Assembly (NCBI GenBank): GCA_036652055.1
Contig: JAVVWP010000019.1
Span: forward strand, 1 to 33,413
DNA from: Fimenecus sp036652055
GTDB lineage: Bacteria > Bacillota > Clostridia > Oscillospirales > Acutalibacteraceae
Direction: 5' to 3'
Length of the DNA stretch: 33,413 nt
The stretch's first letter is position 1. Each line of letters opens with the position of its first letter. The notes beneath the pieces are model-generated. The model was not told the origin of the DNA. It did no database searches and saw only the letters and a list, made by a program, of their open reading frames with translations. This document shows positions 24,325-33,406 of the stretch, piece after piece. A program made the translations under genes and the position numbers.

Positions 24325-25176
24325 ATGAAAAAAACAATATTTTCGACAGTCGCATTAATCTTATCAACAATACTCCTTGCTTCTTGCGCAAAAGGCGGAA
24401 ACGATAGTATCACGGTAATATCTCGTGAAGACGGTTCAGGAACAAGAGGAGCATTTATAGAGCTGTTTGGAATTCAAGAAAAAGATGCAAATGGAAAGGC
24501 AATAGATAAAACAATAGATACTGCTGATATTAACAATAGCACGGGAATTGTTTTGACAAATGTTAGTAGCAATAAAAATTCTATCGGGTATGTTTCACTC
24601 GGAGCATTAAACGATAGCGTAAAAGCACTTAAAATCGATGGAGCAGAGGCAACGGTAGAAAATATTAAAAATGGAACCTATAAAATCCATAGACCGTTTA
24701 ATGTCGCTACAAAAGAAAATATTTCAGACATAGCAAAAGATTTCTTAGAATATATCCTTTCAACCGAGGGGCAAGAAGTAGTAGTAAATAATGGGTATAT
24801 AGCACTCGATAATACAAAAAGTTATGTAGGTGCAAATAAAAGTGGAAAAATAACAGTAGCAGGTTCTTCGTCAGTTACTCCTGTAATGGAAAAATTAAAA
24901 GAAAGCTATATAAAATTAAATCCAAATGTTGATGTTCAAATTCAAGAAAACGATTCAACAACAGGTATGAACAGTGCTATTGAGGGCGTTTGTGATATAG
25001 GAATGGCATCAAGAGAGTTAAAAGAAAGTGAAATTTCAAAAGGACTTAAATCAACAAAGATAGCAATTGATGGCATAGCGGTAATTGCTAATAAAGAAAA
25101 CAAGTTAAATGATATTTCAAAGCAGCAAGTAAAAAACATTTATACAGGCGTTTTCGCAAACTGGTCAGAAGTCTAA
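24325..25176 (+). CDS. pstS: Phosphate-binding lipoprotein PstS, circularly permuted
   Basis: This 283-residue phosphate-binding protein has a lipoprotein signal (LLASC, C21). Every PstS block is present, but the order is rotated. The mature protein starts with ITVISREDGSGTRGAF (28-43), continues through IVLTNVSSNKNSIGYVSLG and RPFN to NGYIAL (156-161), and only then has KITVAGSSSVTPVMEKL (175-191), ENDSTTGM, DIGMASRELK and GIAVI, ending at IYTGVFANWSEV. In E. coli and Bacillus PstS the AGSSS part comes first and REDGSGT follows NW-EV. The residues expected to bind phosphate (R34, G39-T40, S181-S183, T212-G214, D224) are all retained. AAGGAGAA precedes the ATG. It is the first gene of the pst operon and follows the PhoP-box-like repeats. 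Confidence 0.9.
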   Translation: MKKTIFSTVALILSTILLASCAKGGNDSITVISREDGSGTRGAFIELFGIQEKDANGKAIDKTIDTADINNSTGIVLTNVSSNKNSIGYVSLGALNDSVKALKIDGAEATVENIKNGTYKIHRPFNVATKENISDIAKDFLEYILSTEGQEVVVNNGYIALDNTKSYVGANKSGKITVAGSSSVTPVMEKLKESYIKLNPNVDVQIQENDSTTGMNSAIEGVCDIGMASRELKESEISKGLKSTKIAIDGIAVIANKENKLNDISKQQVKNIYTGVFANWSEV

Positions 25177-25248
25177 AAAATTCTGATATTTTAAAAGATA
25201 AAATTATAACTTTTATGGAAATCATAAAATCAACTTAGGAGATGAAAA

Positions 25249-26097
25249 ATGGAAAAGTTCAAGGAAAAATCAATGCAGATAATATTTTTAATATCTGCGA
25301 CAGTTTCAATTATCTCTGTTATTTTGATTTGTGTTTTCCTTTTTGCAAACGGAATTCCTGCTATGAAAGAAATAGGATTTTTTGATTTTTTAACTGGAAA
25401 GTCGTGGAAACCGTCAAATGATATTTATGGAATTTTTCCAATGATATTAGGCAGTATTTATGTGACAGCAGGGGCTGTAATAATAGGTGTCCCTGTTGGC
25501 ATATTAACTGCAGTTTTTATGGCTCGCTTTTGCCCTAAAAAACTTTGCAAAATATTAAAACCAGCCATAGACCTTCTTTCGGGAATTCCATCTGTGGTTT
25601 ATGGCTTTTTTGGATTAATGGTAATTGTGCCGACAATTCGCAATATATTTTCTGTCAGTGGTTCATCAATGCTCGCAGCGTCGATTGTTTTGGGAATTAT
25701 GATTTTGCCAACGATAATAGGCGTATCAGAATCAGCAATAAGAGCAGTTCCTGATAGCTATTATGAAGGCTCGTTAGCCCTTGGTGCAACTCACGAAAGA
25801 AGCATATTTTTTTTGATAGTTCCAGCGGCTAAATCAGGAATAATGGCAGGAGTAGTTTTAGGAATTGGCAGAGCAATAGGTGAAACAATGGCAGTAATAA
25901 TGGTAGCGGGCAACCAAGCAATTATGCCACAGGGACTTCTAAAAGGCATTAGAACTCTAACTGCAAACATAGTAATTGAAATGGGTTATGCCGCAGATTT
26001 GCATAGAGAGGCATTAATAGCAACAGGCGTTGTATTGTTTGTATTTATCTTGATTATCAATCTTACCTTTTCCCTCATCAAAAGGAGGGAAAACTAA
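25249..26097 (+). CDS. pstC: Phosphate ABC transporter permease PstC
   Basis: One of two membrane subunits of the phosphate importer, 282 residues with six predicted helices. The loop that contacts PstB is visible as ALGATHERSIFFLIVPAAKSGIMAG, followed by GRAIGETMAV, and GIPSVVYGFFGL is typical of PstC. TAGGAGATG lies eight bases before the ATG. The 72-base gap after pstS contains a weak TTTTAT/ATAAAA hairpin that could favour pstS over the downstream genes. The stop codon shares one base with the pstA start. Confidence 0.94.
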   Translation: MEKFKEKSMQIIFLISATVSIISVILICVFLFANGIPAMKEIGFFDFLTGKSWKPSNDIYGIFPMILGSIYVTAGAVIIGVPVGILTAVFMARFCPKKLCKILKPAIDLLSGIPSVVYGFFGLMVIVPTIRNIFSVSGSSMLAASIVLGIMILPTIIGVSESAIRAVPDSYYEGSLALGATHERSIFFLIVPAAKSGIMAGVVLGIGRAIGETMAVIMVAGNQAIMPQGLLKGIRTLTANIVIEMGYAADLHREALIATGVVLFVFILIINLTFSLIKRREN

Positions 26098-26933
26098 TGA
26101 AAAAAGCTAAAATCCAATCGGCATTTTTAAAAGGAATTGTTTTTGCTTCAGTTGGAATTACCATTACTGCGCTTACCTTTATAATTGGATATATCCTTAT
26201 AAAAGGAGTGCCACACTTATCATTAGACCTTTTTAGCATTAAATATACAAGTGAAAATGTATCGCTTTTTCCGTCGCTTATAAACACAATTACAATGACG
26301 GCGTTATCACTTTTAATTGCAGTTCCTCTCGGCGTGTTCTCGGCAATATATTTAGTAGAATATGCAAAAAGAGGCAATAAACTTGTAGCGATTGTTAGAA
26401 CAACAACAGAAACCTTATCAGGCATTCCGTCAATAGTTTATGGGCTTTTTGGATATTTGCTTTTTGTTGTTTATCTTGGATGGGGATATTCAATTTTAGC
26501 AGGAGCTGTCACACTTTCAATTATGATACTTCCTGTAATAATGAGAACCACTGAAGAAGCTTTAAAGTCAATATCTGATTCATTTAGAGAAGGTAGCTAT
26601 GGGCTTGGAGCAGGAAAGCTAAGAACAGTTTTTAAAATTGTTTTGCCATCGGCAGTTCCAGGAATACTTGCAGGAATAGTTTTGTCAGTAGGAAGAATTG
26701 TTGGTGAAACAGCAGCACTTATATATACAGCAGGAACAGTGGCACAAATTCCAAACAGCCTTTTTGGAAGCGGACGAACAATGTCAATCCATATGTATGC
26801 ACTTTGGAAAGAGGGATTTAATCCAGACGAATCATATGCAACTGCAGTAGTTCTTTTAATAATAGTAATTGGTCTTAATGCCTTGTCCGCTTTTATTGCA
26901 AAAAGAATATCAAAGGGGAAAACAAGTGAGTAA
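26097..26933 (+). CDS. pstA: Phosphate ABC transporter permease PstA
   Basis: The second membrane subunit, 278 residues, six predicted helices. Motifs include TLSGIPSIVYGLFGY, the cytoplasmic GAGKLRTVFKIVLPSAVPGILAG loop and VGRIVGETAALIYTAG. AAAAGGAGGG precedes the ATG, which overlaps the pstC stop by one base (TAATG), so translation is coupled. Its own 3' end overlaps pstB by eight bases. Confidence 0.94.
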   Translation: MKKAKIQSAFLKGIVFASVGITITALTFIIGYILIKGVPHLSLDLFSIKYTSENVSLFPSLINTITMTALSLLIAVPLGVFSAIYLVEYAKRGNKLVAIVRTTTETLSGIPSIVYGLFGYLLFVVYLGWGYSILAGAVTLSIMILPVIMRTTEEALKSISDSFREGSYGLGAGKLRTVFKIVLPSAVPGILAGIVLSVGRIVGETAALIYTAGTVAQIPNSLFGSGRTMSIHMYALWKEGFNPDESYATAVVLLIIVIGLNALSAFIAKRISKGKTSE

Positions 26934-27675
26934 ATTTGAAATACAAAAGCTTGAACTTTTTTACAATAAATTTCAAGCACTAAAAGATATAAATATAAGC
27001 ATAGAGCAAAACGAAATCACCGCATTTATAGGGCCATCAGGCTGTGGCAAATCCACACTTTTAAAAACGCTAAATCGAATGAATGACCTTGTAGAAGGTT
27101 GCAAAATAAATGGTGATGTGCTTTTAGACGGTGAGAATATCTATAAAAATATGGATGTAAATATGCTTAGAAAAAGAGTTGGAATGGTGTTTCAAAAGCC
27201 AAATCCGTTTCCAATGAGCGTTTATGATAATGTAGCATATGGCCCACGAACTCACGGAATAAGAAGCAAAGCAAAGTTAGATGAGATTGTCGAAGCCTCT
27301 TTGACCAATGCTGCAATTTGGGACGAGCTAAAGGACAGACTTAAAAAAAGTGCGTTAGGGCTTTCGGGCGGTCAACAACAAAGACTTTGTATTGCAAGAG
27401 CCTTAGCAGTAGAGCCAGAAGTGCTTTTAATGGACGAGCCGACAAGTGCATTAGATCCAATTTCTACAAACAAAATAGAGGACCTTGTAATTGACTTAAA
27501 AAAGAATTATACTATAATTATGGTTACTCATAATATGCAGCAGGCAACAAGAATTTCTGATAAAACAGCATTCTTTTTATTGGGCGAAATTATAGAATTT
27601 GCAGAAACAGAAGAACTGTTTGCTAACCCTAATGACAAAAGAACAGAGGATTATATCACAGGGAGATTTGGATAA
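26926..27675 (+). CDS. pstB: Phosphate ABC transporter ATP-binding protein PstB
   Basis: The ATPase of the phosphate importer, 249 residues. It has Walker A GPSGCGKST, the PstB-specific VFQKPNPFPMSVYDNVAYGPR stretch in the Q-loop region, the signature LSGGQQQR, Walker B LLMDEPTSALD and the switch histidine in VTHNMQQA. The frame is open 19 codons further upstream inside pstA, but AAAGGGG lies seven bases before the GTG at 26926, which gives the usual short N-terminus. The stop overlaps the phoU ATG by one base. Confidence 0.95.
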   Translation: MSKFEIQKLELFYNKFQALKDINISIEQNEITAFIGPSGCGKSTLLKTLNRMNDLVEGCKINGDVLLDGENIYKNMDVNMLRKRVGMVFQKPNPFPMSVYDNVAYGPRTHGIRSKAKLDEIVEASLTNAAIWDELKDRLKKSALGLSGGQQQRLCIARALAVEPEVLLMDEPTSALDPISTNKIEDLVIDLKKNYTIIMVTHNMQQATRISDKTAFFLLGEIIEFAETEELFANPNDKRTEDYITGRFG

Positions 27676-28319
27676 TGAGAAATCAATTTGATATGCAGCT
27701 TGACAATCTAAACAACGACTTAATTGAAATGGGTGCATTTTGTGAAAATGCAATAGCAACAGCGGTAAAAGCACTTCTAAATGATGATGTTTCACTTTGC
27801 GAAAAGGCAATAAATACCGACAAAAAAATCGACCAAAAAGAAAGAGATATAGAAACGCTTTGTCTTAAAATTCTTTTAAGTCAGCAACCTGTAGCAAAGG
27901 ATTTACGGCTTGTTTCGTCTGCACTTAAAATGATAACAGATATGGAAAGAATAGGCGATCAGGCGTCAGATATTGCTGAAATTGTAAAAACTTGTGATCT
28001 AACATTCTCGCAGAATGATGATTATATAGCCAATATGGCAAATACCGTTATAAAAATGGTAACTAATAGTATTGATGCTTTTGTAAAAAAAGACTTAGAG
28101 CTTGCAAATGCAGTAATAGCCTGTGATGATGTTGTTGATGAGTTGTTCATTAAAATAAAAAACCATCTAATCGCATATATTGGTGAAAATAAAAATAGTG
28201 GCGAAGCGGCACTTGATATTTTAATGATTGCAAAATATCTTGAAAGAATAGGTGACCACGCAACAAATATCGCAGAGTGGGTAGTGTTTTCAATATCCGG
28301 AATTCATAAAAAGGACTGA
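27675..28319 (+). CDS. phoU: Phosphate signalling protein PhoU
   Basis: This 214-residue all-helical protein has the two PhoU repeats, each with an E/D-rich metal-binding motif (KMITDMERIGDQASDIAE in the first, AKYLERIGDHATNIAEW in the second). PhoU restrains the Pst transporter and signals phosphate sufficiency to the PhoR kinase. It overlaps the end of pstB by one base, and its place between pstB and the two-component genes fits that link. Confidence 0.95.
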   Translation: MRNQFDMQLDNLNNDLIEMGAFCENAIATAVKALLNDDVSLCEKAINTDKKIDQKERDIETLCLKILLSQQPVAKDLRLVSSALKMITDMERIGDQASDIAEIVKTCDLTFSQNDDYIANMANTVIKMVTNSIDAFVKKDLELANAVIACDDVVDELFIKIKNHLIAYIGENKNSGEAALDILMIAKYLERIGDHATNIAEWVVFSISGIHKKD

Positions 28320-28323
28320 TAGT

Positions 28324-28989
28324 GTGATTTATTATGTTGAAGATGATAATTCAATAAGAGAGCTTGTGATTTATACTCTTAAAAGCACGGGCTTTGAAGC
28401 TGTGGGGATTAGCAGTGGAGATGAGCTTTTAGAGGTGCTAAAAAAAGAAATGCCAGAGCTTTTACTGCTTGATATAATGCTACCTAATGAAAATGGGATT
28501 GAAATCCTTAAAAAGTTAAAAAATGATAATAAATATAAAAAAATCCCTATAATAATGGTTACAGCTAAAGGTTCTGAATATGACAAGGTAATAGGTCTTG
28601 ATTTTGGAGCAGATGATTATATAACAAAGCCATTTGGAATGATGGAGCTTGTTTCTCGTTGTAAAGCAGTTATTAGAAGAACTCAAGATGAAATTTCAAA
28701 AAACGATTTTTCTTATAATAATGTTGCAATTAATATTGATGCCCACAGTGTAACAGTAGGTGGCAAAAAGATTGAGCTTACATTAAAAGAATTTGAAATA
28801 TTAGCATTGCTTTTAAAAAACAAAGGCAAGGTTTTAACAAGGGATATGCTTTTAAAAAATATTTGGGATTATGATTTTGACGGTGAAACAAGAACAGTAG
28901 ATGTTCATATTCGAACACTTCGCTCTAAGCTTTTAAATAGTGGAGATATAATCGAAACTATAAGGGGAGTCGGGTACAGAATAGGCTAA
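28324..28989 (+). CDS. phoP: OmpR/PhoB-type response regulator (PhoP-like)
   Basis: The 221-residue regulator has a receiver domain (acidic D7-D8, phospho-acceptor D50 in LLLLDIMLP, then the VTAK motif) and a C-terminal winged-helix DNA-binding domain (ELTLKEFEILALLLKNKGKV to RTVDVHIRTLRSKL). The start is GTG with AAAGGA eight bases upstream, four bases after phoU. It should bind the TTTACA-type repeats before pstS. The partner kinase follows directly. The phosphate role rests on operon position. Confidence 0.92.
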   Translation: MIYYVEDDNSIRELVIYTLKSTGFEAVGISSGDELLEVLKKEMPELLLLDIMLPNENGIEILKKLKNDNKYKKIPIIMVTAKGSEYDKVIGLDFGADDYITKPFGMMELVSRCKAVIRRTQDEISKNDFSYNNVAINIDAHSVTVGGKKIELTLKEFEILALLLKNKGKVLTRDMLLKNIWDYDFDGETRTVDVHIRTLRSKLLNSGDIIETIRGVGYRIG

Positions 28990-29035
28990 AAGTCTATTAC
29001 ACCATTCAAAATTCAATCCGAAAGGAAAACAATCA

Positions 29036-30685
29036 ATGAAAAAACGAGTGTTTTTAAGCATACTTTTAACTTCATTTGCAACACTTTTTTTAACAGGAAG
29101 CATTATGATAACGGTGCTTTACAATGATTTTTCATCTGAAAAAAAGCAAGAGCTTAAAACAGATGCAATCTATATTTATAAAGCCTATCCGGTTACAAAT
29201 TTAGAATATTTAAAAGAAATTGGAAAAGAAAGTAAAAGCAGAATAACGCTTGTTAGTGAAAATGGTGATGTGCTTTATGATAATTTTGCACAGCCACAGA
29301 CACTTGAAAATCATAAGGACAGACCAGAGATTGCACAGGCACTACAAAATGGTACGGGCGAGGCGACAAGAAATTCAGAAACGCTTTCAGAAAAAACATA
29401 TTATTACGCAATGAAGCTTGATGATGGCAATATCCTTAGAATTGCAACGACAACAAAAAGCTTTGTCGGAGTGTTATATAAAACCGCACCAATTATTATT
29501 TTTATAATTCTAATTTCAATTTTAGGTGTTGTTATAGTTGCGAGGCTATTAACAAAAGCAATTGTGTCGCCCATTAATAAATTAAATCTTGATGCTCCGC
29601 TTTCAAATAATGAGTATGATGAGTTGTCGCCACTTCTTATTAGAATGGACAGGCAAAATAAAAAGATTGATGACCAGCTAAAAAAGCTGACACAAAAGCA
29701 AAAAGATTTTGATTTTATAACAGATAATATGAATGAGGCACTCGTCATTTTTGGTGGTGACGGTAAGGTGCTTTCTGCAAATAAAAGTGCGGCAGTTATG
29801 TTTTCTTTAGAGGATATTAGTAATAATAGCTATTTAGAGCTTTGCAGAGATGCAAATTACCTTGATATAATAAATTCAGCATTTAAAGGCACTCAAAAAT
29901 CAACAAAATTCAATAAGAATGGTAGAATATATGTCCTTTCAGCAACGCCTGTAAAGGGTAGCGCAGCGGTTCTTTTTGGAGTAGATATAACAGAAAAAGA
30001 GCAGGCAGAAAAGGTGAGAAGAGAGTTTTCAGCCAATGTTTCGCACGAGCTTAAAACACCGCTTACATCAATAATGGGCTGTGCTGAAATAATGCAAAAT
30101 GGTTTAGCAAAAAAAGAGGATTTTCCACATTTTTCAGAGCAGATTTATAATGAATCAAAACGCCTGTTGTCTTTAATTGAAGACATAATAAACCTTTCAA
30201 GGTTAGACGAGGACGACTTTAAAAATGAATTTAATCAGGTAAGGTTAAAAGATGTTTGCGAAAAAGCAATATCAGCATTATATAAAAAAGCAGAAAGCAA
30301 AAAAGTTTCGTTGTCATTTGATGGTGAGGATATAACAATAAATGGATTTGAGCCAACACTTTTTGAGATGGTTTACAATCTTTGTGATAATTCGATAACC
30401 TACAATAAAGAGGGCGGAACTGTAAAAATTAACCTTTATAATGATGAAAATAATAAAATCATTTTAAGCGTTACAGATAATGGAATAGGTATCGAAGAAA
30501 AATACAAAGAGCGTGTATTCGAGAGATTTTTCAGAGTAGACAAAAGCCATTCAAAGCAGACAGGCGGTACGGGGCTTGGGCTTTCAATAGTCAAGCACGC
30601 AGCGTTAATGCACGATGCAGATATAGAAATCAAAAGCAAGGTTCAAGAGGGTACAGAGATAAAAATTATTTTCAATAAGGCATAA
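29036..30685 (+). CDS. phoR: Phosphate-type sensor histidine kinase (PhoR-like)
   Basis: The 549-residue membrane kinase has TM1 (about 8-28), an extracytoplasmic sensor part (30-150), TM2 (about 152-172) and a HAMP-like linker. A PAS domain (about 225-320), HisKA with phospho-acceptor H337 in VSHELKTPLTS, and an ATPase domain with N, G1 (DNGIGIEE) and G2 (GGTGLGLSIV) boxes follow. The PAS plus single sensor loop is the usual PhoR/WalK-like layout of Firmicutes. CGAAAGGA precedes the ATG. It is the last gene of the seven-gene operon, 46 bases after phoP, and is followed by a terminator. Confidence 0.92.
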   Translation: MKKRVFLSILLTSFATLFLTGSIMITVLYNDFSSEKKQELKTDAIYIYKAYPVTNLEYLKEIGKESKSRITLVSENGDVLYDNFAQPQTLENHKDRPEIAQALQNGTGEATRNSETLSEKTYYYAMKLDDGNILRIATTTKSFVGVLYKTAPIIIFIILISILGVVIVARLLTKAIVSPINKLNLDAPLSNNEYDELSPLLIRMDRQNKKIDDQLKKLTQKQKDFDFITDNMNEALVIFGGDGKVLSANKSAAVMFSLEDISNNSYLELCRDANYLDIINSAFKGTQKSTKFNKNGRIYVLSATPVKGSAAVLFGVDITEKEQAEKVRREFSANVSHELKTPLTSIMGCAEIMQNGLAKKEDFPHFSEQIYNESKRLLSLIEDIINLSRLDEDDFKNEFNQVRLKDVCEKAISALYKKAESKKVSLSFDGEDITINGFEPTLFEMVYNLCDNSITYNKEGGTVKINLYNDENNKIILSVTDNGIGIEEKYKERVFERFFRVDKSHSKQTGGTGLGLSIVKHAALMHDADIEIKSKVQEGTEIKIIFNKA

Positions 30686-30688
30686 AAA

Positions 30689-30726
30689 AAGCTTTCATAC
30701 TAACATTTTTGTTAATATGAAAGCTT
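30689..30726. terminator. Bidirectional terminator between phoR and the GH89 gene
   Basis: AAGCTTTCATA pairs with TATGAAAGCTT, and TAACA with TGTTA around a TTTT loop (one mismatch). The A-run at 30684-30690 gives seven T residues on the minus strand; the plus-strand tail is AT-rich. Confidence 0.8.
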
Positions 30727-30732
30727 ATTTAA

Positions 30733-32802
30733 TTAGTCTTTTAAAATCCAGTCGTTTTGCATTTCAAAAAAGTCCTCTGGTTCTGGCTTTTGACCTTCCA
30801 ACTCTTTAATGCGATTGTCAATCCATAATTTCCATCGTTTATAATAAACTTGTTTTGTAAGACCGTTCCACTGCCTATTAGAATAATCATACAAACGCCC
30901 ATCTTCCGAATGTTCACGGTCGCCCCACGAAGTAATAAGCCTTTTAGCATTTTGAACAAACATTTTTTGCGTATCTTCATAAAGTCCCTCAGAAGCTTTT
31001 TTAGCTAAATTAAGCCAGTAATCAAGTGAAAATTCATTCCTACCGCTTAAAACACTATCGACTTCTAAAACGACATCAAGAAAATCATTGCTCAAAGATT
31101 TAAACAAATTCAAATCCTTGTTTTTGAAAGCTTTAGCCATTTCCTCGTGAATATCCTGAGCCTTATTTGAAAGAATTTGCCTTTTTATATCTGTGACATC
31201 ATAAATATAAGCGTCGCTTGATTTAAGCTCGTCATAATCAAGTATAAGTAGTTCATAAGCCTTTACGAGTTCGTTTTTATCATATTCAATCTTGCTGTGT
31301 CCCCAAGCAGATACAGAGTTTATTTTTAATGCAGGTCGAGCATTTACAATGCTTTCTTCAGGGCCTTCACCGTTGTCTTTTGAGCAAAAAGCAGTGTCGC
31401 AAAGAATAGAAAAACATTTATTGGCATTTTCGCTGTTTTTGCCATATCTTGCATAAAGATAATCAGAAGTCCAGTCTTTCATATTAACAGGCTTAACGCA
31501 CTCTGGATTTTCGTTCCAAATGCTGTCAAAAACAAATTCAGTAAAGAATGGATTGGTATTAGAGCCTTCAGGAGTTATACCAATGCCCTTCATACATTTT
31601 GAATTATTAATAGCATAAGGAATGTCTTTATGTAAGTTTTCTAAATGCCCGTGTATACCGTTTTTACCGCCAAAATTATCAAGCATACAATAAATCCAAG
31701 GAGTGTCATAAAATTCATTGCCTCTGAAATTTTTAAATCGTGGTTCTTTCTCAGCATATAGGTCAAGAATTAAAACATTTTCTTTAGAGCTTTTGACAGC
31801 CTTTAAAAGTCCCTTTGCAGGGTTGCTTCCCCAAGACTGAACAACCCAAACGCTATTTTCATTCTCTTTTTTCATAGCACCTAAAATGTGTTTTGCAACT
31901 GTTTTATCAGATATAGTCCCTTTTATTCCACCTTCGTGAAAAGGGTCAGTTGAAAAATAATTAGTAATATCGCCAAGAACTTCACGCTGAACTTCATAAA
32001 AGATTTCAGCATACTCTGCATATGTCTTTTTATTAGTTCTTAGCATAGCAGGTCTTAAAAACTTATTCCAATCTCCTTGATGAATTATTTGAGCAGAGCT
32101 GTTAATCTCTTTAATATTATCAGGCACCATTCCGCAATATCCCATAAGGCAAGGCTTCATTCCAAGCTTTGCCATAAATTCGTGATTTTTATTAGCGAGT
32201 GCAACTCTCCTATCAAGATATTCATCAGGAAGAATTCCGCCATAGCTATACATATTAGCCATACAAAACCAAGCCCAATAGGCAGGACCTACAAGAAGCT
32301 TTCTTGCCTCATCATCGCTATAACCAATGCGTTTAAAGAATAAAAACCAAACTTTTTCTTCACCTGTAATGTCAAGAACAAGGTTGACACCCTGAAAAGC
32401 TAAAAAGTCAAGCTCTTTTTGCCATTCTTTTTCGCCCCAAAACGCCATTGTATATGAATGTGTGCAATAATTATAAGCATAACGAAGTTTTTGGTTTGTG
32501 GCTCTATATATTTCTTTTTGGGGAAGAATAATAGAAAGAGGCATTTCCTTATTCTCACCTGCCTGTGAAATATGCACATGGCAAAAGTGTTTTAAATAAT
32601 AATAAACTCCTCTTGCAAGGCAAACACCGTTACTTGCAATGATAAAAACCTTGTCATTTTTTGTGCTGATTTTGAAAAAATCGCTTTTTTCATCGCTTTC
32701 GCTTATTGAAAGCAAAAACCAATCGCAATATTTTTCTCCGAAATTTCTTCCAATCATTTCAATAACAGTTTGTACTGCGATTTCATTAGAATAAGCTGTC
32801 AT
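30733..32802 (-). CDS. Alpha-N-acetylglucosaminidase (GH89, NAGLU-like), no signal peptide
   Basis: The 689-residue hydrolase matches GH89, the family of human NAGLU and clostridial AgnC, which releases terminal alpha-linked N-acetylglucosamine (mucin or heparan-type ends). It has an N-terminal alpha/beta domain (1-100), then a catalytic barrel with YCTHSYTMAFWGEKEWQKELDF-type start, the likely catalytic glutamates E290 in DPFHEGG and E412 in TPEGSNTNP, and a C-terminal helical domain. Unlike many bacterial GH89 enzymes it lacks a secretion signal and carbohydrate-binding modules, so it should be cytoplasmic and act on imported oligosaccharides. AGGAGAG lies seven bases before the ATG. It is monocistronic; NagB elsewhere in the window can process the product after deacetylation. 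Confidence 0.93.
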   Translation of the reverse strand: MTAYSNEIAVQTVIEMIGRNFGEKYCDWFLLSISESDEKSDFFKISTKNDKVFIIASNGVCLARGVYYYLKHFCHVHISQAGENKEMPLSIILPQKEIYRATNQKLRYAYNYCTHSYTMAFWGEKEWQKELDFLAFQGVNLVLDITGEEKVWFLFFKRIGYSDDEARKLLVGPAYWAWFCMANMYSYGGILPDEYLDRRVALANKNHEFMAKLGMKPCLMGYCGMVPDNIKEINSSAQIIHQGDWNKFLRPAMLRTNKKTYAEYAEIFYEVQREVLGDITNYFSTDPFHEGGIKGTISDKTVAKHILGAMKKENENSVWVVQSWGSNPAKGLLKAVKSSKENVLILDLYAEKEPRFKNFRGNEFYDTPWIYCMLDNFGGKNGIHGHLENLHKDIPYAINNSKCMKGIGITPEGSNTNPFFTEFVFDSIWNENPECVKPVNMKDWTSDYLYARYGKNSENANKCFSILCDTAFCSKDNGEGPEESIVNARPALKINSVSAWGHSKIEYDKNELVKAYELLILDYDELKSSDAYIYDVTDIKRQILSNKAQDIHEEMAKAFKNKDLNLFKSLSNDFLDVVLEVDSVLSGRNEFSLDYWLNLAKKASEGLYEDTQKMFVQNAKRLITSWGDREHSEDGRLYDYSNRQWNGLTKQVYYKRWKLWIDNRIKELEGQKPEPEDFFEMQNDWILKD

Positions 32803-32929
32803 ATGTACTCTCTCCTAAAATTATAATAATTTTTGATATATGCATTAAAAATCCATTGTGCAGTGATAAAAAAAGAGGTGCGACTCACAATGAATTTTCA
32901 TTATAATTCATAATAAAAAATAAATCAAG

Positions 32930-33253
32930 CTAACTTGTATAATCTTCAATTATTTTGCGAATTTCCTCATCACTATTTGCGTTTATACCATTTTCAATTG
33001 CCACTTTTTCATTAGTTGGCAGGTTATCAATATACACATCATAAATCTCAATTGGCATAGCAAATCCAGCCTTAAAAAGTGCAATTCTACCTTCATATAC
33101 ACTAAGCTTATATATGTGTGCAGAACTTGTAATTTCAGTGAGTTTAATAGCATCAGCTTTACCTTTTTCATTTATTCTTGTAAAATAAAAAGCTGAAATA
33201 ACTGCTCCGATAGTTAAAACAAAAGCAATAGTTTTTAATAGTGCTTTAATCAT
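32930..33253 (-). CDS. Small membrane-anchored protein with a BofC C-terminal-like domain
   Basis: This 107-residue protein has one N-terminal membrane helix (LLKTIAFVLTIGAVISAFYF) and an extracytoplasmic domain. The domain pattern KLSVYEGRIALF, then PIEIYDVYIDNLP, then a short acidic helix ending IIEDYTS resembles the C-terminal domain of BofC, the forespore protein that restrains SpoIVB in Bacillus. Related short proteins are common in spore-forming Clostridia. The match is by eye and the role is not proven. AAAGGAAG precedes the ATG. It is a single gene between the GH89 gene and the divergent RNA-like region. Confidence 0.65.
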   Translation of the reverse strand: MIKALLKTIAFVLTIGAVISAFYFTRINEKGKADAIKLTEITSSAHIYKLSVYEGRIALFKAGFAMPIEIYDVYIDNLPTNEKVAIENGINANSDEEIRKIIEDYTS

Positions 33254-33350
33254 TTAAACACTTCCTTTGTATATATTTTTGACAGTTTTTTAAAAGTTAT
33301 TAAAAAATATGATTTTTTTCTTTGTTTTTGATGAAATAATAGTTTTAATA

Positions 33351-33359
33351 TGGTATAAT
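33351..33359 (+). promoter_or_regulatory. Extended -10 promoter element near the right end
   Basis: TGG directly precedes TATAAT (33354-33359), an extended -10. The -35 is weak. It points toward the paired hairpins at 33370-33406. Confidence 0.55.
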
Positions 33360-33369
33360 AACCTCACGG

Positions 33370-33406
33370 CGATGGCGTGGTAGCCATCGGTGCTATTTCA
33401 TAGCAC
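33370..33406 (+). ncRNA. Start of a possible structured RNA or leader (cut by the window)
   Basis: CGATGGC (33370-33376) pairs with GCCATCG (33383-33389) around a 6-base loop. Directly after it, GTGCTAT (33390-33396) pairs with ATAGCAC (33400-33406) around a 3-base loop. No base separates the two 7-bp stems, so they can stack. They begin about ten bases after an extended -10 promoter and lack a T-run. I do not recognise the RNA class, and the rest lies beyond the window. Confidence 0.4.

Noticed and set aside
32882..32912. ATGAATT/AATTCAT inverted repeat after the BofC-like gene as a terminator
   Set aside because: The stem is short and AT-only apart from one pair, and the T-run on the minus strand is not adjacent to it.
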